Shown one piece after another: positions 26,381-34,683 of a stretch of DNA of 64,000 bases. The notes under the pieces are model-generated. The model had not been told where the DNA came from and did not search any database. It saw only the letters and a program-made list of their open reading frames with translations. Source of the DNA: JAXGYX01 sp040772065. GTDB taxonomy: Bacteria; Bacillota; Clostridia; Saccharofermentanales; Fastidiosipilaceae. Position numbers and translations under genes: made by a program. The stretch covers positions 1,116,001-1,180,000 of the forward strand of contig JAXGYX010000001.1 of assembly GCA_040772065.1 (NCBI GenBank). Reading direction: 5' to 3'. The number at the start of each line of letters is the position of its first letter. Positions within the stretch are counted from its first letter, which is position 1.

Positions 26381-27390
26381 TTACCCGACACCTCCTTAAC
26401 CGCGTCGTTTAAGCGATTGATGATATGTGAAAAACTAATATACTCCGGACACACGTCATCGCAGCGACCACAGCCGATACACATATGGTATCCGTACCGC
26501 TGTTTGAAATCCAAAACTTTATGCAAAGTCTTAAAACGCATGCGCTGGCCATTTTTGCCGCGATACGATCCGCCACCGGCGACATCGGTAAATCCGTCGA
26601 CCATGCAGGACGCCCAGACCCGGCGGCGTTCACCGGACTTGCCGTTATCCGTATAGAAAATATCCTGCATAGAGAAACAGGTACAGGTTGGGCAGCTAAA
26701 ATTACAGCGCCCACAGGCGATGCAACGAGTGTCATATTCTTCCCAGATGGTGCTGTTGGCGACCCTAGCGTCCAGATTCTCAGGAATGGACACACGCACC
26801 TTCGTCTCGGTCACATGGCGCGGCTCGACATCCAGCGATTCCTCGGCGTGGCGCTCAAAGATCTCCGACCAGTCGGACAGTTTGCAGTCCATATAGTAGG
26901 ATCCATCCACCTCATCCAGACTGGCGTCGTAATTTGTGCTGATGTTCGCCTCCATATCGACACAAAAGCAATTCTCAAACGCGGTTTCACAACCGATCAA
27001 CACAAACTTGGACACATCCCGCAACCGGCTGTAGTAGAAGTCAGCGGTCATATTATTCTTGTAAATCTCATCCAGGCGTCGCACCGCGTGCAGATCACAG
27101 CTACGCAGAAAGATGATGATCTCACGCACATCCCCATCCGCCACCTTCACATCGTCTTCGGTAAAAAAGAAGAGTGTCTCAGATATGGGAAGCACAGCTT
27201 CCTTGAACGTGTGGCTGCTTTTTTCAGCCAACTCCATTTCACCCACCGTCTTGACTTCACCATAGCGAATGGAATCGGTATCCGAAAACCCACCTTCCAA
27301 CTCGTAGCGACGGGGCGCGAATAATCTGTACTGTTGGCCGAGTTCAGCCAGCACGGCATTCAAGCCGTCCTCAGTAAACTTGTAACCCAT
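26377..27390 (-). CDS. asrA: Anaerobic sulfite reductase subunit A (4Fe-4S)
   Basis: 337-residue iron-sulfur protein with two 4Fe-4S motifs near the C-terminus, CIACGRCNFSCPTC and CIGCGRCDDVCPEY, and an upstream cysteine (IGCETAFENCFCVD) also conserved in the family. It relays electrons between AsrB and the siroheme subunit AsrC. It overlaps asrB by 4 bp and starts 12 bp after the FNT channel gene. Confidence 0.94.
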   Translation of the reverse strand: MGYKFTEDGLNAVLAELGQQYRLFAPRRYELEGGFSDTDSIRYGEVKTVGEMELAEKSSHTFKEAVLPISETLFFFTEDDVKVADGDVREIIIFLRSCDLHAVRRLDEIYKNNMTADFYYSRLRDVSKFVLIGCETAFENCFCVDMEANISTNYDASLDEVDGSYYMDCKLSDWSEIFERHAEESLDVEPRHVTETKVRVSIPENLDARVANSTIWEEYDTRCIACGRCNFSCPTCTCFSMQDIFYTDNGKSGERRRVWASCMVDGFTDVAGGGSYRGKNGQRMRFKTLHKVLDFKQRYGYHMCIGCGRCDDVCPEYISFSHIINRLNDAVKEVSGK

Positions 27391-27402
27391 TAAACCGTCT
27401 CC

Positions 27403-28167
27403 TTATTCTTTATTTTTCGCGATTTGATGATAGGGGAACGCGACAAACAGAATCCCACCGATCATGTTGCCCAAAGTGACCACCAGAATGTTGTAGAAAT
27501 ATCCACCCGCGCTCACCGCCGCGCCCATCGGGGACAGCAGAGAAATCGTCAGCGTTGTCATATTCGCGACGCTGTGTTCCAAACCAACTGTGATGAAAAC
27601 GAACAAACACCAAAAAATCATGATCAGTTTACCGCTCTCGCTCTTACAGCGGAATGTGCACCAGACCGCCAAACAGACCAACATGTTGCACAGCAGCCCA
27701 CGAAACAACAGCGGCACAAACGGCGCAGCCATTTTCGCCGCGGAGGCGTCCGCGATGAACTGCCCAACCGCTCCTTGAGCCAGACCTGTCGCCCAAAACG
27801 CCACCGCGAGCAGGGCGGATCCCACCCAATTGCCCAACCAGCAAACCAGCCATAGCTTCAGGGTCTCGCCGAGCCCCACCGTCTTTTTCAAAAAGCCCAG
27901 CGACATAACCAGATTATTGCCGGTGAATAGTTCGCTGCCCGCCATGACGACCAGGCTCAACGCAACGCCGAACGTAGCTCCCATGACAATTTTTGTCGCG
28001 GGCGCGCCACCCAGCACCCCGCCGGCGGTGAACGCCAACAGCACACCGAATCCGACATAAACTCCAGCAAGCATCGCCGAAATAAAATACCCGAGGGGAT
28101 TCTTTTTCAGCAACGTCGACTTGCTGCGCGCCGCATTTGCCGCGGCGCCGACCTCTTCAGAAAACAT
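27403..28167 (-). CDS. Formate/nitrite transporter family channel, probable hydrosulfide channel
   Basis: 254-residue FNT-family pentameric channel with six membrane helices. Family signatures include GVYVGFGVLLAFTAGG, the broken-helix segment GSELFTGNNLVMSLG and the helix with NWVGSALLAV. In Clostridioides difficile an FNT member next to asrABC conducts HS-, the toxic product of sulfite reduction. Since this gene is first in an asrABC operon, the same role is the best guess; nitrite, formate or sulfite remain possible. Confidence 0.85.
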   Translation of the reverse strand: MFSEEVGAAANAARSKSTLLKKNPLGYFISAMLAGVYVGFGVLLAFTAGGVLGGAPATKIVMGATFGVALSLVVMAGSELFTGNNLVMSLGFLKKTVGLGETLKLWLVCWLGNWVGSALLAVAFWATGLAQGAVGQFIADASAAKMAAPFVPLLFRGLLCNMLVCLAVWCTFRCKSESGKLIMIFWCLFVFITVGLEHSVANMTTLTISLLSPMGAAVSAGGYFYNILVVTLGNMIGGILFVAFPYHQIAKNKE

Positions 28168-28314
28168 GTTTCGCCTCCTTCACTCTTTTGAAGATCACGA
28201 TAAAACGTCTCATGCAAACTGTTGTCTCGGTGTGTCCGAATGATGAAACCGCCGACTTGTCCGCCATGACGCGGGTCAAACGGAAATTCACGATCCGCAC
28301 CACCTTTCCATTCC

Positions 28315-28363
28315 GAGCGCTTTTTTACAAAATGTAATGAAAAGCGCTCTTTCATTACATTTT
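28315..28363. promoter_or_regulatory. Two overlapping, mutually exclusive inverted repeats upstream of fnt-asrABC
   Basis: Repeat A pairs GAGCGCTTTT (28315-28324) with AAAAGCGCTC (28340-28349). Repeat B pairs AAAATGTAATGAAA (28329-28342) with TTTCATTACATTTT (28350-28363). B uses the right arm of A as its loop, so both cannot form together. On the plus strand B is followed by more T residues, like a terminator; on the minus strand the region would be the leader of the fnt-asr transcript. Operator, attenuator or double-stranded binding site are all possible. Confidence 0.55.
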
Positions 28364-28402
28364 TTTGTTGAATATGATAATAACACAAGAAAATTTTTTC
28401 TT

Positions 28403-29735
28403 GATAGCGTACATTTAAGTTTGCAACTTTAGAAGAAAGAGTCATAGGACTTCGTTACAATGATTGTTAAGGAAAAAAACAAATCGGTGTAAGGAGAAAT
28501 CACTATGACTCAAAATCAAGATACCACAAACCTAGAAGCAATGCTCTGGCAATTTATGGGAATGGACGATCCAATGCGCAGTATGTTGGAATGGCTTTGC
28601 AATCAATTGATGGAAGCGGAAGTGTCCCATCAAATTGGCGCAAAGAAACATGCTCAAAGCGAAGAACGTATTAGCAGCCGCAGCGGATATCGCGTACGCC
28701 GCTTCGATACGAGGATGGGCACCAGCTATCTAATGGTTCCAAAAGTGCGCAAAGGTGGTTACATTCCGTTTTTTGTGACGGAACGCAAACGCAGCGAGGT
28801 AGCGCTGATTCAAGTGGTCCAGGAAGCATATATTCAGGGCGTATCCACCCGAAAAATGGAAAGGCTGGCAGCAAGTCTAGGGATAGACAGCCTGTCCGGA
28901 AGCCAGGTCAGTCAGATGACGAAAGGGCTAAATGAGCAAGCAGAGGCTTTTCGCCATCGAGCGTTGACCATGGACTATCCGGTGATTTGGGTGGATGCTC
29001 TTTACGAGAAGGTTCGTTATGATCATCGAGTGGTCAGCATGGCGATTCAGATCGTCTGTGGTGTCGCAGAGGACGGTCATCGTGAGATCCTAGCGATTGA
29101 GCCGATGTTGGAAGAATCGGAAGAAAGCTACCGCTTACTTTTTCAAAGCTTGCGTGAACGAGGATTGAAAACGCCAAAACTAATTGTCTCGGATGCTCAT
29201 AACGGCTTAACGGCCGCTATTCGAAAATGTTTTCCCGGCAGCAGCTGGCAACGTTGCAAAGTACATTTTATGCGTAATATCCTGGTACATGTTTCCAGAG
29301 CGGAAAAAGACCGCTTCGCCGCTCAGCTCAAACTCATCTGGCAGGCCAGTAGCATGGAAGAAGCTGTTGTGCTGGCACGCAGATTGGCTGAGTTATATGA
29401 GAAACGATTTCCAAAAGCAATTGAGATTTTGGAAGCAGGGCTGGAAGACAGTTTAACGTTTTATGCGTTCCCCACGCTGGACAGCAGAAAAATCAGTTCC
29501 AACAATATTATGGAACGGTTGAATCGAGAGATTCGGCGTAGGACAAAGGTAATTGGAATCTTCCCTAATCCTGAATCTTATGTTCGATTGATTTCGATCT
29601 ACCTTCTGGAATACAGTGAGGACTGGTCCAGCTCTCGAGCCTATCTTAGTGCCAGATCATTGGAATCAATCGTGTTAGAAGCCGCATAAGCTGTAATGAA
29701 GTTCTATGAAGTTGCGAACTAAATTTGACACTAAC
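28403..29735 (+). mobile_element. IS256-family insertion sequence, copy 1 (intact)
   Basis: 1,333-bp element with imperfect ends: left GATAGCGTACATTTAAGTTT..., right end read inward GTTAGTGTCAAATTTAGTTC..., matching at about 19 of 27 positions. A perfect 8-bp target duplication TTTTTCTT flanks it (28395-28402 and 29736-29743), typical of IS256. It landed about 235 bp upstream of the fnt-asrABC operon. A second copy in opposite orientation is at 56261-58946. Confidence 0.95.
28505..29689 (+). CDS. IS256-family (mutator-type) transposase, copy 1
   Basis: 394-residue transposase. Catalytic aspartates are in VIWVDALYEKVR and IVSDAHNGLTAAI, and the glutamate in NIMERLNREIRRRTKVIG, the IS256 pattern. 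The frame is complete and preceded by AAGGAG. The protein is identical to the copy encoded at 56307-57491, so the two elements moved recently. Nothing suggests inactivation. Confidence 0.96.
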   Translation: MTQNQDTTNLEAMLWQFMGMDDPMRSMLEWLCNQLMEAEVSHQIGAKKHAQSEERISSRSGYRVRRFDTRMGTSYLMVPKVRKGGYIPFFVTERKRSEVALIQVVQEAYIQGVSTRKMERLAASLGIDSLSGSQVSQMTKGLNEQAEAFRHRALTMDYPVIWVDALYEKVRYDHRVVSMAIQIVCGVAEDGHREILAIEPMLEESEESYRLLFQSLRERGLKTPKLIVSDAHNGLTAAIRKCFPGSSWQRCKVHFMRNILVHVSRAEKDRFAAQLKLIWQASSMEEAVVLARRLAELYEKRFPKAIEILEAGLEDSLTFYAFPTLDSRKISSNNIMERLNREIRRRTKVIGIFPNPESYVRLISIYLLEYSEDWSSSRAYLSARSLESIVLEAA

Positions 29736-29743
29736 TTTTTCTT

Positions 29744-29951
29744 TAAGCATAAACAGGCAGAAAACATGTAAATTTTTGAGATATCTAACTTTCTGAAGCG
29801 ATTGAGGACATATGTCTGTTTCGCACCGCCGAATCATGCGGCTTACAACGAAAAAAAGACGAAAGATCAAACTTTCGTCTTCGGTTGGCTGTCTGTCAGG
29901 CGCGCCCGCGATTAGAGAGTGACGCGTCTATGGAATGATTAAATGGAAGGA
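29744..29951. other. Former upstream region of the fnt-asrABC operon, beyond the IS
   Basis: About 200 bp without a gene. Before the IS256 insertion this DNA was joined to 28402 and so lay upstream of the fnt-asrABC operon. It contains the terminator of the VOC gene (29851-29881) and no FNR-type box. Confidence 0.5.
29851..29881 (-). terminator. Rho-independent terminator of the VOC-family gene
   Basis: Minus-strand stem AAGACGAAAG-tttgat-CTTTCGTCTT followed by TTTTT, 70 bp after the stop codon of the VOC gene. Confidence 0.88.
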
Positions 29952-30308
29952 TTAAAACGATCTTAATTGGATGGAGATACCGTCCGGGTCATAAACATAA
30001 AAATAGCGCGTGCCGTCTCCCGGCACCTGTATCGGTGACGGATTCAATCCCAGGTCATCCGCCAGCCGCTGTTTCTCCTCGATTTGATCGGACGCGAAAC
30101 AAATAAACATGCCTTTGCCTTCAAAGGTTTGACCGCCCGGCTGATGAATCAATTCAATCTCGGTCTCTCCCTCTCCGTTGGATAAAAAACAAAGCTCGAT
30201 CTCGCCGTGTGTGAACCGTCTGGAAATGCTCAGCTCGGTAATGGTCTGATAAAAATGAATCGATTTTTCCAAATCTTTGACACGCAATGTGATGTGTTGA
30301 ATGTGCAT
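29952..30308 (-). CDS. VOC/glyoxalase-family protein
   Basis: 118-residue vicinal-oxygen-chelate protein built of two beta-alpha-beta-beta-beta modules (MHIQHITLRVKDLEKSIHFY at the start, FYVYDPDGISIQL at the end). Candidate metal ligands His5, glutamates in EIELCFL and IELIHQ, and the C-terminal glutamine are present. Closest by look to lactoylglutathione-lyase-like proteins, but the substrate cannot be told. It is a single gene with its own terminator; FGDL-type motifs of antibiotic-resistance members are absent. Confidence 0.8.
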   Translation of the reverse strand: MHIQHITLRVKDLEKSIHFYQTITELSISRRFTHGEIELCFLSNGEGETEIELIHQPGGQTFEGKGMFICFASDQIEEKQRLADDLGLNPSPIQVPGDGTRYFYVYDPDGISIQLRSF

Positions 30309-30464
30309 GAAATTTCCTCCCTAACTCTATAATCTGTAATCTGTTTCGACCATGCTCATCCGCCGATTCTACCACAGTCCCCGTGTTTTTTGAGCGTGTC
30401 GCCGAGCGACGGTCCTCAACACCTGTCTTGACAATATGGCGATCGCGGACCGCTCCACAATCTT

Positions 30465-31658
30465 TTACCGGGCCAACCAACTGCCCAGCCGCTGCTCACC
30501 TTTTAACTGAGACAGCTCGGTAATATCCTGACTGACCTCCAGCACACCGCGATAGCGCTGCCGGTCATCCCGCAGACAAAAATACTCGATCAACAGTTTA
30601 CGGCCGTGGTGCTCCAGCCAAAAGCGCATATGGCTTTCCCGCCCTTCACGAAAGGCGCTGATGATGTCCTCGACCACGCTCAACGATTTTGGCGGATGAC
30701 AGTTTTTGACCTCCCTGCCGATAATGGCGGGCGAACGCGGAAAGATACGATGGGGAGAGTCGCTGAAATATAACACCCGATCGTTTTCATCGACGACGGT
30801 GAAATCGACCGGAAGATGGCGCAAAATCATATTCAATTGTTCGAAGCTCAGAGAACCCGTGGTGGAGTGATACTCGCCCGAGGTCACTTCCTCTTGCTCA
30901 TAGGCAATTTCCTCTTCCGCGCGAATGCCGAACGCGACCGGATACACCCGTGCCTGGTCGTACATCGAGGTCCAGTCTTCGGCTCTCAAAGTTGTGGCCG
31001 CGGCCGGAAACAAAAAGCGTTCCTCTTTGATTGGCAAACTGACATAGTTCGCGAACAACTCACCGATCACTCGATTCAATTCAGATTGCGGAACACTGCG
31101 ATCGGCATAGACTCGCAAGGCCGTCCGCAGGGATTCTTTACAGCGGTCGTGCCACGCCCAGAGCAACGACAAGGCGTGAAACGATCGTTCCTCACGCTCC
31201 AAAGTGGGGAATAAAATATTTTGCATACGTGAAAAATGCGCACCATAGGAGGTGAGGCCGGATAAGACTTCCACAATTCGCTCGTCTCGTTTCACCGTTC
31301 TCGCCTCTATGGTCAGCGGACGGATCTCATCAAACAGCGCCAGCATTTTCTCGTTCTCGGCGCGAAACTCGGCTAGAAACGGATCGTCCTCCAGCGCAGT
31401 TGGCTGATTGTCAAAATGTGACTGAGTTGCCAGGATCACTTTAGGGATCACGGTCAGCAACTCTTCTTCGGTTCCACCGCTTTGCAGAGTTTCATAAAAT
31501 GATTGAAAAACAATTGTCGCGGTCAAATTCGCGAACTGACTCTCGTGCGCCTCGTACGCCGCCCGCGGGTCGGTGCCCGACAGCAACGCTTTGATGTATG
31601 ACTTTAAATTAATCACCGCCGCGGCGTGTTCGGCGTTCTCATAGTTAAATCGCGTCAT
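30465..31658 (-). CDS. Hemerythrin-like plus PAS sensor protein, divergent DUF438 type (paralogue 1)
   Basis: 397 residues: a divergent DUF438-like helical N-terminus (about 10-85), a hemerythrin HHE-like four-helix domain (about 95-230, with HFSRMQNILFPTLE and KEERFLFP) and a PAS domain (about 275-385) containing CHPPKS. The equivalent of the LCDVH motif in the second copy at 39435-40637 is lost here (LLTVIPKV). Expected to bind a di-iron or heme centre and sense oxygen or NO; the output partner is unknown. TAGGAGG precedes the ATG, and a duplicated extended -10 element lies upstream. Confidence 0.8.
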   Translation of the reverse strand: MTRFNYENAEHAAAVINLKSYIKALLSGTDPRAAYEAHESQFANLTATIVFQSFYETLQSGGTEEELLTVIPKVILATQSHFDNQPTALEDDPFLAEFRAENEKMLALFDEIRPLTIEARTVKRDERIVEVLSGLTSYGAHFSRMQNILFPTLEREERSFHALSLLWAWHDRCKESLRTALRVYADRSVPQSELNRVIGELFANYVSLPIKEERFLFPAAATTLRAEDWTSMYDQARVYPVAFGIRAEEEIAYEQEEVTSGEYHSTTGSLSFEQLNMILRHLPVDFTVVDENDRVLYFSDSPHRIFPRSPAIIGREVKNCHPPKSLSVVEDIISAFREGRESHMRFWLEHHGRKLLIEYFCLRDDRQRYRGVLEVSQDITELSQLKGEQRLGSWLAR

Positions 31659-31687
31659 TTAATATATCCTCCTAGAATCAGTTTATT

Positions 31688-31719
31688 CAGTATAGCAAAA
31701 GGGCAGTATAGCAAAAGGG
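31688..31719 (-). repeat. Tandem 16-bp duplication carrying an extended -10 promoter element
   Basis: CAGTATAGCAAAAGGG occurs twice head to tail. On the minus strand each unit contains TGCTATACT, a near-consensus extended -10 box, placed about 30-50 bp before the hemerythrin-PAS gene at 31658. The duplication therefore doubles a probable promoter element. Confidence 0.65.
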
Positions 31720-31760
31720 ACGACGCATTTTGGCCCTCAGGGCGACACCGGTGAGCGAAT

Positions 31761-32465
31761 TTAAAATAGCTTTGAATCAACAACAAGGTATAGCAACTCA
31801 GGAAACTTTGCCAGACGGTTGACCATGTCATTCATGTCCTCGTCCGGCGGACGTCTTAATCTGAGGTTCAATCCCACTGTGGGTGTGTCCGACGGATCGC
31901 TTCTATGCAGCGTTTTTGTTTGGATCTCATACCCCAGACTGTCAACATGATCAAAAAAAGGAAGAACGTCCCGCGGCGACGCGAGCTCGAAATAAAAATA
32001 GACATAAGTTCGTCTTTTTAAGATCGCGGACTCAAATCGTTCCAGTACTGTGAAGGTGATGAACACAAGCAGTCCGGTCAACAGGGCGCCAACATAATAA
32101 CCTTCGCCCAGCGCGATGCCGATCGTCCCCGCCGTCCACAGGCCGATCACCGTTGTCAGGCCTTCGATGCGCTTCTCGCGGGTGATAATAACCGAACCCG
32201 CGCCCAACAGCGCGATCGCCGATATGACTTGCGCGTTCAGGCGATTTGGATCGCCGGTCTGATAGGTCTCGATCACAAACCGACCCAACAGTGAAATCAT
32301 TGTGGAACCCGCGCAGACCAGAATATAACTGCGCAGTCCGAGCGCGCGGTCACGAAACTTGCGTTCCAGTCCCAGCGCCCCGCCAATCAACACCGCCAGT
32401 CCAAGTCTGAGCAGGATCGCGCCAAATGACACGCCGCCATAATCGATCGTCAGAAAATGAAACAT
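31761..32465 (-). CDS. MgtC/SapB-family membrane protein
   Basis: 234 residues from the ATG at 32465 (GAGG upstream); the open frame continues 59 codons further up but that extension looks unlike the family. The MgtC core has about four to five membrane helices with LRLGLAVLIGGALGLERKFRDRALGLRS, SAIALLGAGSVI and GLWTAGTIGIALGEG. The C-terminal 90 residues form a soluble ACT-like domain. Family members affect magnesium starvation survival, membrane potential or F-ATPase; the role here is unknown. Confidence 0.85.
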   Translation of the reverse strand: MFHFLTIDYGGVSFGAILLRLGLAVLIGGALGLERKFRDRALGLRSYILVCAGSTMISLLGRFVIETYQTGDPNRLNAQVISAIALLGAGSVIITREKRIEGLTTVIGLWTAGTIGIALGEGYYVGALLTGLLVFITFTVLERFESAILKRRTYVYFYFELASPRDVLPFFDHVDSLGYEIQTKTLHRSDPSDTPTVGLNLRLRRPPDEDMNDMVNRLAKFPELLYLVVDSKLF

Positions 32466-32747
32466 CACCTCGACCTCACCATTGTGTGTGGATCTCTCCT
32501 GTATGATATAGACAATAGTGTAATTCAGATCAAATTTATTATACATATTTACACAGCGGACTACATCAAAGCAAACATCCTGGTTGAAATAGCATGTCGT
32601 CACACCTAATTTCATTTTATGCAAATCCAACGGAAAGGTCATCGTACGAATGTCCTACTTTTCAGGATTGATCAAATTGAAAACGCACGCCGCCGCTGTC
32701 GATTTTCACGTGTGGGCACTGTGCAATATCGACCTCATCCGGTTTTA

Positions 32748-32763
32748 TGATAGAGTGCTATCA
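32748..32763. promoter_or_regulatory. Candidate operator overlapping the DsrE-like gene promoter
   Basis: Inverted repeat TGATAG-agtg-CTATCA overlaps a -10-like TATGAT (32746-32751), 27 bp before the DsrE-like start. The -35 region is poor, which fits a regulated promoter. No family-specific operator was recognised. Confidence 0.4.
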
Positions 32764-32789
32764 AGAGAATGATTTTTAGGAGGATCAAT

Positions 32790-33128
32790 ATGAAGAAAGT
32801 TTTGTTTTACGCCATGACCGGAGAGAAAATGTGTTTCATGCATGTGCTGATGAACGCCATCCAACTGCACAACGCCGGCCACAGCGTCAGCGTCATTTTT
32901 GAAGGCGCCTCGGTCAAGCTGCCGAGTGTCCTGGAACGTGAGGAGAACAAGCTGTACCTGCAGGCAAAAGAAGCGGGAATCATCAAAGGAATCTGCTTCG
33001 CCTGTTCACAGGTCATGGAAGTGTTGGAGGCCAATGAGGCGACCGGTCTGCCGATGCTCAAAGACATGAATGGTCACGCCGGCATGCTCGACGAGATCAA
33101 TGCCGGGTATGAGATCATCAGCATGTAA
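32790..33128 (+). CDS. DsrE-family sulfur-handling protein
   Basis: 112 residues from the ATG at 32790, with AGGAGG six bases upstream; an earlier in-frame ATG at 32769 has none. The fold is DsrE/DsrF-like: KKVLFYAMTGEKMCFMHVLMNAIQL, a conserved glycine loop and the CFACSQ segment, where the cysteine could carry a persulfide. Such proteins bind or transfer sulfur in the cytoplasm. It is a single gene, possibly controlled by the palindrome upstream. Confidence 0.78.
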   Translation: MKKVLFYAMTGEKMCFMHVLMNAIQLHNAGHSVSVIFEGASVKLPSVLEREENKLYLQAKEAGIIKGICFACSQVMEVLEANEATGLPMLKDMNGHAGMLDEINAGYEIISM

Positions 33129-33202
33129 ACTGAGACAAACAGCTCGGAGTGTCGTGCGAACGCTGAAATCGGATCGGGATGAAACCCGCCTTTTGCGTCA
33201 CG

Positions 33203-33958
33203 TTAACCTCTCCGGGCTGTTTTTTGTTTACTCCGTTCGGCAGACAGACCCGCGTGAACCGCTTTACCGACAAAGTGAATCAGGACAATCAGGCCATTAT
33301 AAATGGCAAACGCGGTGAGCACATAGAGCGGATAAGGAAACTTATCAAAAAATGCGGTCAACACCGGTGAAAACAGAAAATAAGCATAGTTCATGTCAAG
33401 TAGATGATCGATCGTCAAAATGAACAGGTTCATCACATTGAAGGCAATCAACGTCTGATATAAAGTCCTGTCATCAAACGGATACCGCTCCACTTTCACC
33501 ATATAGACAATTGTCCAGATCATCAGAATATGACCGGCGAAATAAGATACATTGGTGATATGGGGAAAAGAGAACGGCTCCATGATCGGAATCAACAGCG
33601 CCACAGGGGCGCCGAACGTCCCCAAATAAATAGCCAGTCCCCGCGACAATCCGCCGGATCTTTCGGTTTTTTTCCCGATGGATAGCGCGATCAACATCGC
33701 GAGGATCGAGATACGACAATGATACAGAGGTAGCCCGGCGACGATCCAAAGGGCGCCACCCGTAAAAAACCAGCCATAGAGCAATATTTGGGTCACCAGC
33801 AATGTGACAAATAAGATAAGGCGCAGCCGTCCTCCACGCTCGCCATATTTCCAAATGAGCCAAGCGCCAAGCGCCGCCACGATCAACAGGACGATGTGCG
33901 TCGGCCCATACTTTGGAAAAACAAAACCATCGGTCTCGTGTCTGAAAAAATAACTCAT
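33203..33958 (-). CDS. YwaF/TIGR02206-family integral membrane protein
   Basis: 251 residues with about six to seven membrane helices and the conserved LPLYHCRIS segment of the TIGR02206/YwaF family. Function is unknown for the whole family. It converges on the DsrE-like gene and has a Lys/Arg-rich C-terminal tail (about 235-251). No signal peptide or enzymatic motif is visible. Confidence 0.78.
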   Translation of the reverse strand: MSYFFRHETDGFVFPKYGPTHIVLLIVAALGAWLIWKYGERGGRLRLILFVTLLVTQILLYGWFFTGGALWIVAGLPLYHCRISILAMLIALSIGKKTERSGGLSRGLAIYLGTFGAPVALLIPIMEPFSFPHITNVSYFAGHILMIWTIVYMVKVERYPFDDRTLYQTLIAFNVMNLFILTIDHLLDMNYAYFLFSPVLTAFFDKFPYPLYVLTAFAIYNGLIVLIHFVGKAVHAGLSAERSKQKTARRG

Positions 33959-34063
33959 TTCGTCCTTTGCCCTATGTCGGTTGGCGCCGCTTGAAATACA
34001 AAATCAATCACCAAATGTTAAACCAACAACCGGGGGTTTTCAAATTCAAGGTATTTCGCTCGA

Positions 34064-34513
34064 TCACTCGACGGGGTTCGCGTGCGGCTCTTCGAAGGTC
34101 AACAGATTCAAGCCGGTCACCTCATCGTAGGTCCGTCCCCAGGCCATCGGCATCACGCGCAGCGCGAGTTCGAGCGTCCCGCTGATTCGCGCCTCGTTCA
34201 AATGACCGGCATAGGTTCGACCGCCCACCACATCCGCGATAGTCGCGTGCGCGTGAATATAAGGCTCACCATCCTGGCGACTCATGGTGCCAAACAAGGA
34301 CGAGACCTCGAAATCACCTTCAATATCCAACATTTTATATTGTTTGGCCGCCAAATAATATATGCCGACCGTCGCCCTGTCCACCGCTCCGAGAGCCTGA
34401 AAATAGCCCGCCTCGATCTCCAGCTCATCCATCAACCGCTTCAACGAAGCAACGATCTCATCACCTTTGTCCATTCGGACCATCACATCCTGATTATTCC
34501 GCACATATTCCAT
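34064..34513 (-). CDS. PPC (DUF296) domain protein
   Basis: 149 residues from the ATG at 34513, with GGAGGAG upstream. The PPC/DUF296 fold is recognisable (MDKGDEIVASLKRLMDE..., GYFQALGAVDRATVG, IHAHATIAD...GHLNEA). The histidines in IHAHATI and GHL are candidate metal ligands. Bacterial members form trimers; plants fuse the domain to AT-hooks, which are absent here. It follows the peroxiredoxin gene on the same strand but a hairpin separates them. Role unknown. Confidence 0.82.
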   Translation of the reverse strand: MEYVRNNQDVMVRMDKGDEIVASLKRLMDELEIEAGYFQALGAVDRATVGIYYLAAKQYKMLDIEGDFEVSSLFGTMSRQDGEPYIHAHATIADVVGGRTYAGHLNEARISGTLELALRVMPMAWGRTYDEVTGLNLLTFEEPHANPVE

Positions 34514-34560
34514 TTTCGTCTCCTCCACACAACACCATCGATGTGCTTCATTTTGTAATC

Positions 34561-34608
34561 ACAAATGCCGCCCCCGCGTACGTTCTGCGCACGTCGTTGA
34601 GGCGGCAT
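34561..34608 (-). terminator. Hairpin downstream of the peroxiredoxin gene
   Basis: Stem ATGCCGCC / GGCGGCAT with an inner GC-rich palindrome, 75 bp after the peroxiredoxin stop on the minus strand. Only a short T-run (TTTG) follows, so it is a moderate candidate. Confidence 0.5.
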
Positions 34609-34683
34609 CTGAATCACCTACTAATGGATTCACCGGAATCAGCCGGCGAATCATTCATCTCATATCACAGCGGACTCGGCCTT

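Noticed and set aside
32466..32642. N-terminal extension of the MgtC-like protein
   Set aside because: The extra 59 codons do not resemble the family, and a good ribosome binding site precedes the ATG at 32465.
32666..32680. TTGATCAA-type palindrome as an FNR box
   Set aside because: The half-sites touch without the four-base spacer, so it does not fit TTGAT-N4-ATCAA.
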